Notes: a model not told the origin generated them from the letters alone. A stretch of 64,000 nucleotides of DNA from Ochotona curzoniae (GCF_017591425.1 NW_024467083.1:16483001-16547000); one strand, 5' to 3'. Positions 1 through 10,880 are shown, counted from the first letter of the stretch. Program-made: numbers and translations.

Positions 1-495
1 ATAAACTGCTAAATACTAAAACGAAAATAGACATGAAACAGCTGAATATTAAGTACCCTATAGCCATTCTGAGGTATATAGCAGCCGATTCCGTATATAA
101 ACTAAAATTGAAATGTCAATGAAGTACTTACAGGATGTGCTTAAGAACCTGCAATTTTTTTGACATACTGGTTACTCAATACCATGTCAAGTAATTCCAT
201 AATGTTGTAAATTGATGTTGTGTTAGGGCTTTTAATGGATCGGGATGATATTCTGCCAGCTCTACCTTCAGATCAGAGATGGTCTCCAAAAAACCATTGA
301 ATTTAACTGGACAAGAAGATGCTGGACTCTATGCTTGGTATATATTTGCAAAGAAAATCTTGACTGAATTTGAACTGTAATACTGCAACAAGGTGGAGGA
401 ATCCACCATGGGGGGGGGATGCGGGGAGGTGTTGGGGGATTCCCAGAGCCTATGAAACTGTGTCACATAATGCAATGTAATTAATAAAAAGAAAA
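1..495 (+). mobile_element. L1 3'UTR, 3' end of a lagomorph LINE-1
   Basis: This is the 3' untranslated end of a LINE-1 whose upstream part lies outside the window. It ends in a G-rich block (runs of 9, 4 and 5 G between 410 and 438) followed by a conserved terminal segment and an AATAAA-containing A-rich tail at about 480-495. The block 'ggaatccaccatggggg' recurs on the opposite strand near 4545, and related 3'UTR sequence recurs at 27.6, 48.9 and 53.7 kb. The tail is short and interrupted, so the copy is not recent. No ORF2 coding is seen in this portion. Confidence 0.7.
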
Positions 496-699
496 GCTAA
501 GTGGAGGAGTCAAAGAAGGCTTACTACCAAAGAGCAATGATATGAAGCATGAAGGATGGTCAAGGAAAGAGGAGGAACAGGGATAATTCAATTTATCATC
601 TAAACCTTAATTTTAATGAAAGAACACTGTCAATCATAGAGAAGTGACAAGATGTAAGGACCATCCACAGCAAATCAGGACAATGGTTCCTCTTAGATT
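496..699. other. Unassigned interval
   Basis: This is A/G-rich unique-looking DNA between an L1 tail and a degraded SINE. It has no open frame of note and no recognisable repeat. Confidence 0.5.
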
Positions 700-945
700 T
701 ACTTTCTTCTGAGACAAAAGACATGGTCACAATGGCTTGAGCTGGGCCAATCCAAAGCTAGAGGCATCCTTAAGGTCTCCTACAAGTTTCCAGGAGCTCA
801 AAGACTTGAGACATACTCTGCTGCTTTTCCAGGCTACAGGCAGGAGCTGGACTGAAAACTGAGCAGCCAGAAATGAACAGGTGCCCATATATGATACTGG
901 CATTGCAGGTGAGTTTAGCCTATTGTGCTACAGCACTAGTCCCAA
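700..945 (-). mobile_element. CSINE, old degraded copy
   Basis: Read on the minus strand this follows the C-repeat body. It runs from the head complement 'gtgctacagcactagtccc' near 945, through the 'gcccatat' block near 885, to the pyrimidine-rich region near 700. Many substitutions and lost segments mark it as an old copy. The tail is not recognisable. Confidence 0.55.
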
Positions 946-1055
946 GACAATTTTATGGTTCTTCTATAGAAATACCTTTCTCTCGATAGCTCATTTATAA
1001 ATGCCCATTTAAAATTACTTAACATATTTCAAAGGCTGCTGGTGTAACAAGTAAA

Positions 1056-1343
1056 AGGTCCTGGCGCAGTAGCCTAGTGACTGAAGTTGTCGCCTTGCAT
1101 GTGCCGAGACCCCAATATGGTGTCCTAGCAGCCCGGTTTCCCATCCAGCTCCCTGTTTGTGGCCTGGGAAAGCAATCAGAGACCGCCCAATGCCTTGGGA
1201 CCCTGCACCTGCACCTGAAAGAAGCTCCTGGCTTTGGTTTGGCTCAGCGCAGTCCGCTGTGGCCACTTGGGGAGTGAACCAGCGGACAGATCTTCCTCTG
1301 TCTCTCCTCCTCTGTGTGTATCTGACTTTCCAAAATTTTTTTT
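1056..1343 (+). mobile_element. CSINE (lagomorph C-repeat), near full length
   Basis: This tRNA-derived SINE begins 'ggtcctggcgcagtagcc' and runs through the 'ccatccagctccctg' and 'gggaccctgcacctgcac' blocks to a 3' end in 'ctgactttccaa'. It carries small indels relative to the young copies. Its tail abuts the tail of the next, oppositely oriented SINE with almost no spacer, so the two can fold back on each other. Confidence 0.85.
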
Positions 1344-1664
1344 AAAGATTTATTTATTGGAAAGTCAGATATACTGAGAGGAGGAGAGACAGAGAGGAAG
1401 ATCTTCTGTACGATGATTCACTCCCCAAGTGACTGCAACGGCCAATGCTATGCCGATCCGAAGCCAGGATCCAGGAAGTTCTTCCAGGTATCCCACACGG
1501 GTGCAGGGTCCCAAAGCTTTGGGCCGTCCTTGACTGCTTTCCGAGGCCACAAGCAGGGAGCTGGATGGGAAGTGGAGCTGCCGGGGTTAGAACCGGCGCC
1601 CATATGGGATCCTGGCGCATTCAAAACGAGGACTTTAGCCGCTAGGCCACGCCACCAGGCCCTC
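1344..1664 (-). mobile_element. CSINE, full length, inverted partner of the preceding copy
   Basis: This antisense C-repeat starts with its A/T-rich tail at 1344 and ends at the head 'caccaggccctcc' near 1664. It retains the complete body and is moderately diverged. TCTGACTTTCCAA at 1321-1333 and its exact reverse complement at 1357-1369 lie 23 nt apart at the junction of the pair. Confidence 0.88.
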
Positions 1665-1815
1665 CAATAAAAATCTTTACCAAAAAAAGGAAAAACAAAG
1701 CAATTTTTAAGACCCTAAACCACACTTTCAGGCCTAATACGACTATTAAAATTTGGTGAGTTAATCAAGAAATCCAAGTCTTAGTGTAAGATCTGAGTGT
1801 CCAGTACGTACTAAG
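1665..1815. other. Unassigned flank of L1 5' end
   Basis: AT-rich sequence separates the SINE pair from the start of an L1 5'UTR. Nothing else is recognised. Confidence 0.4.
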
Positions 1816-3349
1816 GTACCACATCAGGAACTGGCTGAGTAGGAATTCAAGATGGCCAATCATAGAAGCTAGGTGTAGTCGAGTGTGCAGGAAGTTTAGG
1901 GCCAGGATCCAGTCGAGAACTGGAAGAGAATTGTTGGGCGAGGTGACCAAAATTCCCTCGAGTCCACCAGAGGGAGACAGGTGCCAAGCAGTAAAGGAAG
2001 AGCTGCTGAAAATGCTCAGGATTGCAGCCAGCAGCCAAGGAGGGTGAAAGCTGACTGCAACCAGGAATACAAAGCCTGGTGAGTTTCAAACCAGTATAGA
2101 GTTTCCCAGTGGGAGTCTTGTCTTTCCCAAGGAAATGGTGGGAGGCAAAGGAGCCCATAGGACAAAACACTGGTGACGAAAGCAAACCTGAGGAGAAACC
2201 CACAGGCACCAGAACAGGTGCCCTCCAAACAAGGAGGGTATGCCCTTGGGGAGGGATCAGCCGGGGAGTGGACCATTAGACAGGGACGCATGGAGCAAGA
2301 ACCGAGTCTGCCCAAACCTAAAGGACCTGTACCCTGAGCCCCCCTGAGATACACCAGGATCACCTAAAAGATGATGCAGGATCCCTGGGGGACAGAGTAT
2401 GGACTCAGACACTGAGTGGCAGAGAAGTGTGGGTCCCTGGTCATATCAAACAGCAGCACACTAAGCTGTGGCTGTGGCTTGCCTTCCCACTACTTGCTCT
2501 AGCAACAGATGTTGGCTTGCGCGACCCACAGGGTCAATGAGCATCATCACCGCCTGAAGAAGGCAGGTCCAAGAGAACGCCCTCCCACCACTTCAGGCAG
2601 AGGTACAGTGGGTGTCCCTGTGCCTCAGCAGCGTCCCGGTCCCCAGACAGGCATCCCAAAAAACTCCAGCAAAACACCAGACACTGAAGCCCCAACAGGC
2701 ACATATATTAACAAGGAAGTGTACAGGTCAAAAACACCTGGAGAAAGGCAGAAAAACAGGAAGTAACAGATGAGGGAGCTAGCACTTCCCTCAGAAATGA
2801 ACAAAAAGATCACGTCAATCTTAGAGCTGCAGATGAAGACACTGAGGCACTCCCAGATAAGGAATACAAAAAAACATGAAACTTCAGAGATAATGAGAAA
2901 CGATGGCAAGAACAAGAAATTTAAAGATCACCACATAGAGATTCAATAGAACAGGTCCAAATTGAAATACTTGGGCTGAAAAGAACACAACAGAAAGCCT
3001 AAACTAAAGAGTGAATGCTGCAGAAGAATCAGAATTGTAACATAACCAATTCAAGAACACACAAACACTTGGAAGAAGATCTAAATAAAGTCAAGAAATC
3101 TAGCCAAGAAATGAATGATACTCAAAAAACTGAACATCAGAATTATAGGAATTCTTGAAGGTGCGGAAACAGGCAGGATTGCAGGAGGTATTCAATGGAA
3201 TTATAAAAGGAACAGGCTGAGTACCATCAGCTAGATGCTGAAGATACAAGGAAAAGTTGAACAGGTGCCCTCTAGAAATTCATAATCCAGGAGACAAAGA
3301 ACTTCAAGAAGTTGGACAAATGGAAGCAGCATGACTTCCTATCTCTGAA
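1816..3349 (+). mobile_element. LINE-1 5'UTR plus partial ORF1
   Basis: The segment opens near a CAAGATGGCC motif (1848-1857), which matches the YY1-type site at the 5' end of mammalian L1 promoters. About 950 bp of GC-richer 5'UTR-like sequence follows. ORF1-like sequence begins near 2798. Close to 3142-3162 it reads roughly N-I-R-I-I-G-I-L-E-G, the degraded form of the L1 ORF1 motif I-I-G-I-P-E-G. Numerous stops and frameshifts break ORF1 throughout. The element stops at the (GT)n tract at 3352 with no ORF2, so it is a 5' fragment. Confidence 0.7.
1848..1857 (+). promoter_or_regulatory. YY1-like site at L1 5' end
   Basis: CAAGATGGCC matches the core of the YY1 site near the first nucleotides of mammalian L1 5'UTRs, where it helps position transcription initiation. 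Its place at the left end of the 5'UTR-like block fits that role. Whether it still functions is not visible. Confidence 0.4.

Positions 3350-3351
<2 letters not shown>

Positions 3352-3383
<32 letters not shown>
3352..3383 (+). repeat. (GT)16 microsatellite
   Basis: This is an uninterrupted alternating GT tract of about 32 bp. It sits exactly where the L1 5' fragment ends, which suggests expansion at an insertion or deletion scar. It is likely length-polymorphic and has Z-DNA potential. Confidence 0.95.
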
Positions 3384-3384
<1 letters not shown>

Positions 3385-3744
3385 TTTCTCCCTTTTCTTC
3401 CATTTTCATCTTTATCTTAAAGATAACAAATTCAAACAGTAATCATTTACCTTATACAGGGGAAAATAGAATAAGTTACAAAATCAGATTAACCTATTCT
3501 GCTTGTATGTAAAGATTGCAACACACATGCTAATGAATATGCATTTACTACAAGTGATACATTTTGTAAGTCCCCTGAGAATATTTTTCCTGAATTCTGT
3601 AGATAAAGTATTAAGTCTGCTGTCATGCTCTCTCCACACTCTCAAGTCACAATGAAGATGGGCAATTTTTTGGCTCACACTTTTCTCCATCATACACCAT
3701 TTTCAATGGCAGTGTATATTTGATTCTACTGCATTTGTTTCTGT
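3384..3744. other. Unassigned AT-rich interval
   Basis: A pyrimidine-rich start (ttctcccttttcttcc) is followed by AT-rich sequence. No repeat family or convincing exon is seen. Confidence 0.5.
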
Positions 3745-4025
3745 CACCTGAAAGGCAAGAGTAAGAGACAGAAACAATCTTTGCACTAATTCATTCCCAA
3801 ACTCTCACGGTTGGGCCACAATGAATCATGAAGCCCGAAACTCAATCTGGGTTACCCCCATAGGTGGGAGGAACTCAACTACTAGAACTATCACTGCTGC
3901 CTGTCACACGCATTAACAGGAAGCTGGACTGTATTGATACTACATACAACACGATCCAGGCATTCACATATGGGATGCAGGGGTTCCCAACAGCAGCTGC
4001 AATTCTGTCCCCAACACCCTTCCCA
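3745..4025 (-). mobile_element. CSINE, older subfamily
   Basis: This antisense C-repeat shows the tail-side block 'aaaggcaagagtaagagaca', the middle block around 'aggaactcaactactaga', 'aacaggaagctgga', and the head side ending 'gggatgcaggggttccc'. The older subfamily is indicated by the 'cattaacaggaagctgg' middle, which is absent from the young copies. Confidence 0.6.
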
Positions 4026-4434
4026 GAATTAGTATGTGCATATTAGCTTTGATGTTCTCTTCCATGTAGTATCTTTGTAGAACATTAATCTACATGCTAC
4101 CTGGCCACAAGTCTAGGACAAATACAAAAGATCACAGGTTGTTGAGGCGCTACTGTCACCCTGTAAAAAATACTAATCAGTCAAATATTCACAAATCCAA
4201 TTTTATCACTGAACAGTTTCAATTTCGTTGCTATAACTTTATTGCCAAGTTTCTAGAAAATTTTGTAAATTTTAAAATGATTTTCTGTTAATACTTTGCT
4301 ATAGCAAATTTTAAATAGTTGGTCTTTCCTGAAGTTTATTTTACATATACCTAGGAAAAAATTTCCAAGAGGTAGTCACTTCCAACTTTATTATAAAAAA
4401 CAAGGGGTTAAAGCTTTTACTTAGAAACAGTCTA
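4026..4434. other. Unassigned AT-rich interval
   Basis: A 65-codon open frame (4094-4291, +) lies here without supporting splice or start context. No repeat is recognised. Confidence 0.4.
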
Positions 4435-4645
4435 CTTTCACAGAGTCCAGAGTCTGTGTGTTATTTTTTTATTACATTGCATCATGAGACACAGTTTTAC
4501 AGGCACTTGGATTCCCCCCTCCCTCCCCAAAACCCGCTCCCCCCCATGGTGGATTCTTCCATCTTGTGTGTTACTTCTAATAAGGTTGTGATATTTCTTT
4601 AAAAGATCAAGCATTAAATACGGCAATGTGCTCAACACATCCAAC
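4435..4645 (-). mobile_element. L1 3'UTR, antisense, 5'-truncated
   Basis: The reverse complement runs through 'ggaagaatccaccatggggg', a long G-rich tract (C-runs on + at 4514-4545) and 'actgtgtctcatgatgcaat' to an A-rich end near 4460. It is the same 3'UTR family as 360-495 in the opposite orientation. It contains only the last ~200 bp, the usual result of a truncated L1 insertion. Confidence 0.65.
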
Positions 4646-5689
4646 CTTGTCTCCGAAGGCTGCTATGCTCACTGTATCCCCAAATCACAAAGAAAACTCC
4701 TGCATTAAATCAATGTCAGAGTGTTGTTTTTTTTTTTTTTTTTTGCAATAGCAGCACTTCCAGATGTTGCCATGAGTCTCAGTCCTCAAAGATGTCTCCT
4801 GGTGAGCCATGAGAAATGTCACCAAGTACTAAAAGCACAGGTAAGAGCTAACTTGCACAGCAACAGCTACTGCTGCCATCCCTCAAAAACACTGTCCTAA
4901 AGCATTACACAATTATCCATGATTGACCAGAAATGAATATGCCTTCACATTTTGCACAATAGTTACTTCAGCCCATATCCCAAACAGCAGTGATGCTTAT
5001 TAAAATACAATCCTATAGGTTACCATGAAGTCACCTTCATTCTCCTAGTGAACTGAAAAACTTGATTATAAAAATCACCTTTCACTATTCAAAAAACAAA
5101 ATTTAGGAGAAAGGTTAAAGAGTTACTAAGTAGAAATGTCTTCCTCTTATTTCCTCTTATGACAGATTTCCTCCTAACGAAAAAGTTTCGGTGTCAGTTC
5201 TCATACATCCCAACTGCAACAAGTCTCAATATAAGGAAGTGACACAAACCTCATTGCACAAGAAATTTCATTATGATTAAGTTGTTTAGAAAAATGAAAT
5301 GATTCCTAACCCTTGGCAGACAGCTTGCAAAACAAGACACAGGTGGGTTATCTGGTAGCATTATCCTGGGAATAATAAACATTTTCTTAATCATTTTAAG
5401 TAACAGATGCCAAACCCAAAAACTGAGAAAAGAAAAAGCTATGGGAAAACTGGGGAAGCAGACTCAGGCACTGGGACCACATAACCATGCGAACTTTAGA
5501 GCAAAAATGATGGAAGATGGTGTTCACATCCACAACATAAGATTACAACTGAACAAGGATTGACAATCCATGAAAACCAAGGCTCACATCTGGAATCTGA
5601 TATTTTATACTCAAAGGTGCTACTCCATATTATCTATTAAAATACTATAAGAATTTTAAAAAATAAGTAGACTTAACACGTATGCAGGT
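4646..5689. other. Unassigned interval with T18 tract
   Basis: A run of 18 T (4727-4744) is followed by GCAATAGCAG, which mimics a 3' splice site, and CTG|GTGAGC occurs at 4801. The 47-nt interval between them is too short to judge. Another acceptor-like tract precedes 5168. The rest looks unique and non-coding. Confidence 0.45.
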
Positions 5690-5870
5690 GTTACTATAAT
5701 GGTGAGGGCACTATTCTAAAAAAATCTCATCTAATCTCATAAATCCCAACTGGTAAACTCCATACTACATATGAGGAAAGAGCTGGGAAAAGTTTTACAC
5801 CTGCCCAACATAGTACAACCAATAATGGAAAAGGAGGGACCCAATCTAGGCAATCTCACTTCTTGGCCAC
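5690..5870 (-). mobile_element. MIR SINE, antisense
   Basis: The order of motifs (an interrupted 'ctcatctaatctcata', then 'atatgaggaaagagctggga', then 'acacctgcccaacatag') follows the reverse complement of the mammalian-wide MIR core. It is strongly diverged, as expected for this age. Confidence 0.5.
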
Positions 5871-6133
5871 CACTCTAAATGTCTCACTGTACTTCTAGGT
5901 TACCTAGCTTATCTAGCACATGAATAAAAAAAATTAACTTTATGATAGGCTACTTCACTGCTTCATTGATTTCTGCACATCTCTGAAAGAACTGGGACAA
6001 ACAAAACAGCAACATTATTTGCATTGTCTTAAAAAGTAACCTCAACTCAATCATGTGTCATCGCTTAAAAACTACATAGAAATTTTGCATACTTTTACCC
6101 AACTGAGACATTTTCTATCTAAAAAACAAAAGT

Positions 6134-6440
6134 TGGGCCCGGCGCGGTGGTTCAGCAGCTAAAGTCCCCGCCTTGAACGCGCTGGGATCCCATATGTGCG
6201 CCGGTTCTAATCCTGGCAGCTCCCTACTTGTGGCCTGGGAGGCAATTTGGGACGGCCCAAAGCCTCGGGACCCTGCACCTGCATGGGAGTCCTGGAGGAA
6301 GTTCCTGGATCCTGGCTTTGAATCAGCGCAGCACCAGCTGTTGCTGTCACTTGGGGAGTGAACCATCGGACGAAAGGATCTTCCTCACGTCTCGCCTCTC
6401 TGTATCTGCTTTCCAATAAAAAAATAATAAATCTTAAAAG
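6134..6440 (+). mobile_element. CSINE with internal deletion
   Basis: It begins 'gggcccggcgcggtggttca' and ends 'ctttccaataaaaaaa'. Compared with the young copy at 25600 it lacks about 20 bp of the left half (the 'cgcttcccttccag' region) and is otherwise well preserved. AAAGTT sits on both sides (near 6128 and 6438) as a short possible target-site duplication. Confidence 0.88.
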
Positions 6441-7057
6441 TTACACAATACAAAAACCCTTCCATCGTGTTTAGCACATCACACTGACCCTTGCATTCAC
6501 CAACAAACTGTTTTTTAAAAGGGTGTTTAATGAAAGGACTTCAAAAATGGGGGTGGGGAAGCCTTCAGCAGGAACTTCACACAGGAACTCATCTTCGCTG
6601 CCAGAGTAGGTACCAAATATCTCCTTCTATGGACATATTATTTGCAAGAATCTGAAACAGAACACCATCATACACCATGTTCAATTTAGGGAGTGAAGCC
6701 ACACAGAACCATAGGGTCATTGCTATACAACACTAGCAGGCAAGTGCATTTCTCCCAAACATTTGATATGTTGTGGCAAATCAATAGACAAAGTCTCTAA
6801 GTGGACAGGTTTGTTTTAATAGTCTTTTAGAACTGTCCTTTGGAGGAAGGGAAGCATGAAAAGTACTTCACCCCAACCACTCCTTCAAGGAACTATGTCC
6901 CAATGTCATTAAGATCATCACTGCCTGTATTCACCAGATTTACTGCAGAGCAGCTGATATTATCAATTTTATGTCTAAAATGCCTAAACAGTCTCCTTAT
7001 CCAGTGAACTGCTTTTATTTTCAATGTTACAAAGTCTTTAGAAAGAATAGAGAACTT
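6441..7057. other. Unassigned interval
   Basis: This is AT-rich DNA. 'aaaggacttcaaaaatggg' at about 6533 resembles the terminal motif of a mariner-type element, but no second end was found. Nothing else is recognised. Confidence 0.4.
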
Positions 7058-7378
7058 AATAGTGGGTATTTGGCTCAACAGCTAAAGTAGATGCCTGGGA
7101 TGCCACATTGGAGTACCTGGTTCAAGTCCTGACTACTCCTCTTCGAATCTAGCTTACTGCTTATGTACATCCAGGGAGGCAGCAAGTGATGGCTCAAATA
7201 CTTTCACTGCAAAACCCTCCTAGGACACCCAGATGGAGTCACGAAGCTGCTGGTTTCTGTCTGGTCTAGCCCAGGTCATTGCAACCACTTGGGGAGTAGC
7301 CCAGTAGATGGAAGGTATCTTGCTCTCTATAACCCTCTCATCCATCTCCTCCTGTACCCTGTATCTCTGCTTTTTAAA
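7058..7378 (+). mobile_element. CSINE, older subfamily
   Basis: The C-repeat order is recognisable: 'ggctcaacagctaaag', 'ggttcaagtcctgactactc', 'cccaggtcattgcaaccact', 'ggggagtagcccagtagatg'. The head is eroded and the tail is reduced to 'tttttaaagagaattgat'. Confidence 0.7.
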
Positions 7379-8739
7379 GAGAATTGATAATTTTAAAACA
7401 TCAACACTTTTGGTTCTAAGCAATTTACTCAGTTTTCTTTTCTTTCCTCCCATCTGTTTACCAGAAAATCCTTTAACTCCTCAACCACAAAACCTCCCAC
7501 CACAAAATTTCATAAAGTTATTCCTAATTCAAACCTACCAGGATCAGCAGAGACTGAAGGGGAGAGCTTTTTATGGTGACACTAATCCTATTCTTTTAAA
7601 GACCAGTACATGGTATCACGCAGGGATACAACCTTCATGACAAGCCTCTGTGTAGGAATGTCAATCATTTACAACATCCCTTCAGATCCACAGCCCACTG
7701 TTTTTGCTAGAACCTCAAGTATGTGCACTTTCATCTCATGTGGGACTACAGTAGTCTTAGAGGTTTGACTAATCACTAATCAGTTTCTCACAATATCTGG
7801 AAATAATGGGACACACCTACTCCCTGTGAGACACTGCTCAGCACTGAACAGAGGTGACAAAGCCAAGGAAATCTGCTTCTATAGGACTCAAGCCAGTACC
7901 CAGAAGGCTGGAACACAGAAACAGGGACAGCATGAGAACTACCCCCACGCTGCTCAAGACCACTGGAAGCAGCCCCCCGGGCAGGGGCCAGGGGCGCTCT
8001 TGCATCCCCATTGCCTATACTCATGGGGTAATGAACACAGCCTAGCTCTGTAGCAGCAGAGGATGTGTTCAAAGCCCCTACCTCAAACTCCAGAAACACA
8101 TTTCCCATAAACTCTCTGAAGGTCCCACATGAATTGCGGCGATATCTCAGAATTGCTTATAAAGATACTTCCTGGATAGATGGCCGAGATTTCCTCTCCC
8201 AACATTTATGGTGTAAGACCCGCTCCCTTCTAGGAGATGCAGGTCAGAGTAGGTAAGATTACCACCTACCCCTTTGCTCACACTGGTCAGTGAAATACAG
8301 ATTATTAAGACCACCAATACATGCTGCAGCTGAGAAAGTTTACATAACTGTGTTTTTATAGAACTACAAAAGATACATAATTTCTTACAAATAAGATTCA
8401 CATGCAAAGGATCTTCCTTCCTTCTTCCCTCCTTAGTAACTCCCTTTGCTTGTCCCCAGATTACAATGGCATAGTCATCCCTTTCACTGCTACAGACTTA
8501 ACTTTGTTACAGAAGTGTTATCATGACATCAAATATAGAGAAAGAATAAAATGCAATGTAAACGTACAAGTAAAAATAGTAATGGGAATCTTATTATTTG
8601 GGAGTAAAGATGCATGTTGTATACATGTTATTTCCCTGTATGTGAGCCTCCCTCTTAGGGTTTGTAATTGTGTTTTATGTATTGTCACATCAGAGAATGT
8701 ATTTGTCTAAGACTACCTCATTTTACTAAGCAAAATGAT
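7379..8739. other. Unassigned interval with one exon-like stretch
   Basis: It is mostly AT-rich. A GC-richer patch at 7930-8060 leads into an open frame that runs across a strong donor-like sequence, AG|GTAAGATT at 8252 (see the candidate exon). No transposon family is recognised. Confidence 0.4.
8094..8252 (+). other. Candidate exon (weak)
   Basis: The interval is bounded by CCTCAAACTCCAG on the left and AG|GTAAGATT on the right, the latter a near-perfect 5' splice site. It is open in one frame (1 nt + 52 codons + 2 nt) and contains the stretch SWIDGRDFLSQHLW. I do not recognise the protein. The acceptor is mediocre and an open frame of this size is not rare, so chance is the more likely explanation. 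Confidence 0.15.
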
Positions 8740-9575
8740 TCCCATGAGTTTATTTTACAACAATGGTAAGATTTCATTTTTCAGGGTTGATTAGTACTCC
8801 AAAGAGTAAATCTACCACATTTTCTTAACTCATCTGTTGATGGGCATCTGGGTTGTTTCCATTTCTTAGCTATTGCAAATTGTGCTGTTGTAAACATGGG
8901 GTTGCAGGTACCCCTTTTGTACGCAGACTTCATTTCATTTGGATGTAATCCCGGGAATGGGGTGCTGGGTCCAATGGTAGATCTTCAGCTGTCAGAGAAA
9001 CTGACTTCCATGGTGGTTTGTTACATAGTTTACATTCCCACCAACATGCATTAGGACACCTTCCCTCCCATACCCCCATCCTCAGCAACAATCACTGTTT
9101 ATTTCTGCATATCGGCCAATCTCACCGGGGTTAGATGGACTCTCCTTGTTCTCCTTATTTACATTCCCTTAATTGCTCGAGAACCTGAGTTTTTAATGTG
9201 CCTATTAGCCTGTGAATTTTGTTGTTTGAAAAATATCTGTGTCCTTTACTCATTTCTTAACTGGGCTGCTTGTTTTCCTATAAAGTTGCTGGAATTCCTC
9301 TTAAATCCTGGGAATTAGTCCCCTGTTGTGTAATTTAGAAATATTTTCTCCTCTACTGGTTTCTTCACTGTGTTGACTATTACACCTTGCAACACAGAAG
9401 CTTATTAGCTAGACATAGTCCCATCTGTTTATTTTTGCTTTAACTGCCTGTGCTATGGGGGTCTTCTGTAAGAAGTCTTTGCCTGTGTCTATGCCTACAG
9501 AGCATTCCTGATGTTTCCCTCTACCAATGTGGGTGTCAGAACCTTAATCCTTTCAGAGTTGATTTTTAGAAGGTG
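8740..9575 (-). mobile_element. L1 ORF2 3' end and 3'UTR, antisense
   Basis: This reads as the reverse complement of an old (L1M-class) LINE-1. Diagnostic landmarks are 'ctgttgatgggcatctgggt', 'attgtgctgttgtaaacatg', 'acattcccaccaacatgca' and, farther left in the element, 'gtcccatctgtttatttttg'. It lacks intact coding. Confidence 0.8.
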
Positions 9576-10479
9576 AAAAAAAATGAAAAAAATATTTAAT
9601 ACTTAGACAGCAAGTTTCCACCTTGGCTAGTGGGCCTTCCAAGTGACTCATAGCCTGTCTGTCCTTTGTGCCCAGCCTGTAGACAGGGGTCTCTTTGTAA
9701 GCTCTGCTATTTAACACATCAGTTTATGTTATTAACATAAAGCCGAGTCTATAACAGTTTTCAACCTTCCAAAGTCCCTGCAGGATTACAAGAAGAACTT
9801 GGCAGATTGCCATTACTGCAATATGTTTTACTACACTTAACCATTCTGAAGTTTAACACTTAGAGTTTTGTTGATATTTAAAATGCATCTCCTATAAAAA
9901 CATACTGGAAACACATCGCCCATAAAAAATGTAGGCAACATATCTATGTACAAGTCTGAGAAATGAAAGTTTAATTATTCTAAACATTAAACTTTGATTT
10001 GAGCATAATACCTTAAAAGTTTCTTAGGATGAAAATTTCTCAAAAAGCACCCCGACATATCAGCTAAGAAAGGGATACAACCAGGCTATGTGCCAAGAAA
10101 TGTCCTCTGAGTATTCAGTATGCAAAGAAATGGACACATTGCTTTCCCTGAAGGAGTTAACACTCTTGGGAGAAACAAACATGTCAAAAAACAGGAGTTC
10201 AATAAACAGTTCAAATGTACAAGGAGGATGATGAAAGCATACACACGTGGTTCTTGGGACACAAAAACATAAAATGGCTATCCAATCTAGAAGGATGGAA
10301 TGGCAAGTTTTCTAAGTCCTATTAGTTCCTGCGAACAAATTGAGAGCATCTACTCCTTACTTGTGGCTACAAGTACAGAGATGCATTAACCAAAGGTCTA
10401 CAGAGATAAGTCTATAGAGCTAATTGGACATTTCAGTCTTTTCACTGCAGACCTTCTGCAGCACTAGCAGGTTCTGCAT
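9576..10479. other. Unassigned interval
   Basis: This is unique-looking AT-rich DNA without an open frame above background and without a recognised repeat. Confidence 0.45.
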
Positions 10480-10720
10480 GAAATGTGGAGTAGACATGGC
10501 TCCCATGCTCAAGGACTGTACAGCCCACAAGCAGAGTGAGGAACACATCTCAACATGAGAGTTAATGCTGTAATGGGGAAGTGTTCAGTGCTATAGAGGC
10601 ACAGAGGATAGCACAGTTCCTTGCACATTTCAGAAAAGGCTGTAGCAGCATCTGTGAGCTCTGAAGGTTAGAGGAGTCTCTACTCATTGGGACACCCAAA
10701 GACAGAATAGGAGGGGCTGA
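10480..10720. repeat. Possible ancient interspersed repeat
   Basis: Phrases such as 'atgctcaaggactgtacagc' and 'gtgctatagaggcacagagg' resemble a widespread old mammalian repeat that I cannot name with confidence. Divergence is high. Confidence 0.25.
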
Positions 10721-10729
10721 AGCAAGGGC

Positions 10730-10880
10730 CTCTGTGCTATCGCTTCATGCAATCTTCTGGCTCATCTTATCAAACAGATGGTGTTCTGTTGTAAGGGAGG
10801 TGCATGTGACTAGAGAGGTGAAGTAACTTGCCCAAAGCTAAACTAACAGCGACTGGTGAAGTAAGGTTCTGAAAGTACAG
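10730..10880 (-). mobile_element. MIR SINE fragment, antisense
   Basis: The segment 'gaggtgaagtaacttgccca' followed by 'agctaaactaacagcgactg' is the reverse complement of the MIR core (gain of 'gttaagtaacttgccca'). Confidence 0.4.

Noticed and set aside
5168..5290. Exon-like frame after 'tttcctcttatgacag'
   Set aside because: There is no acceptable donor before the stop, and the pyrimidine tract comes from a short local duplication (tcctcttatt).
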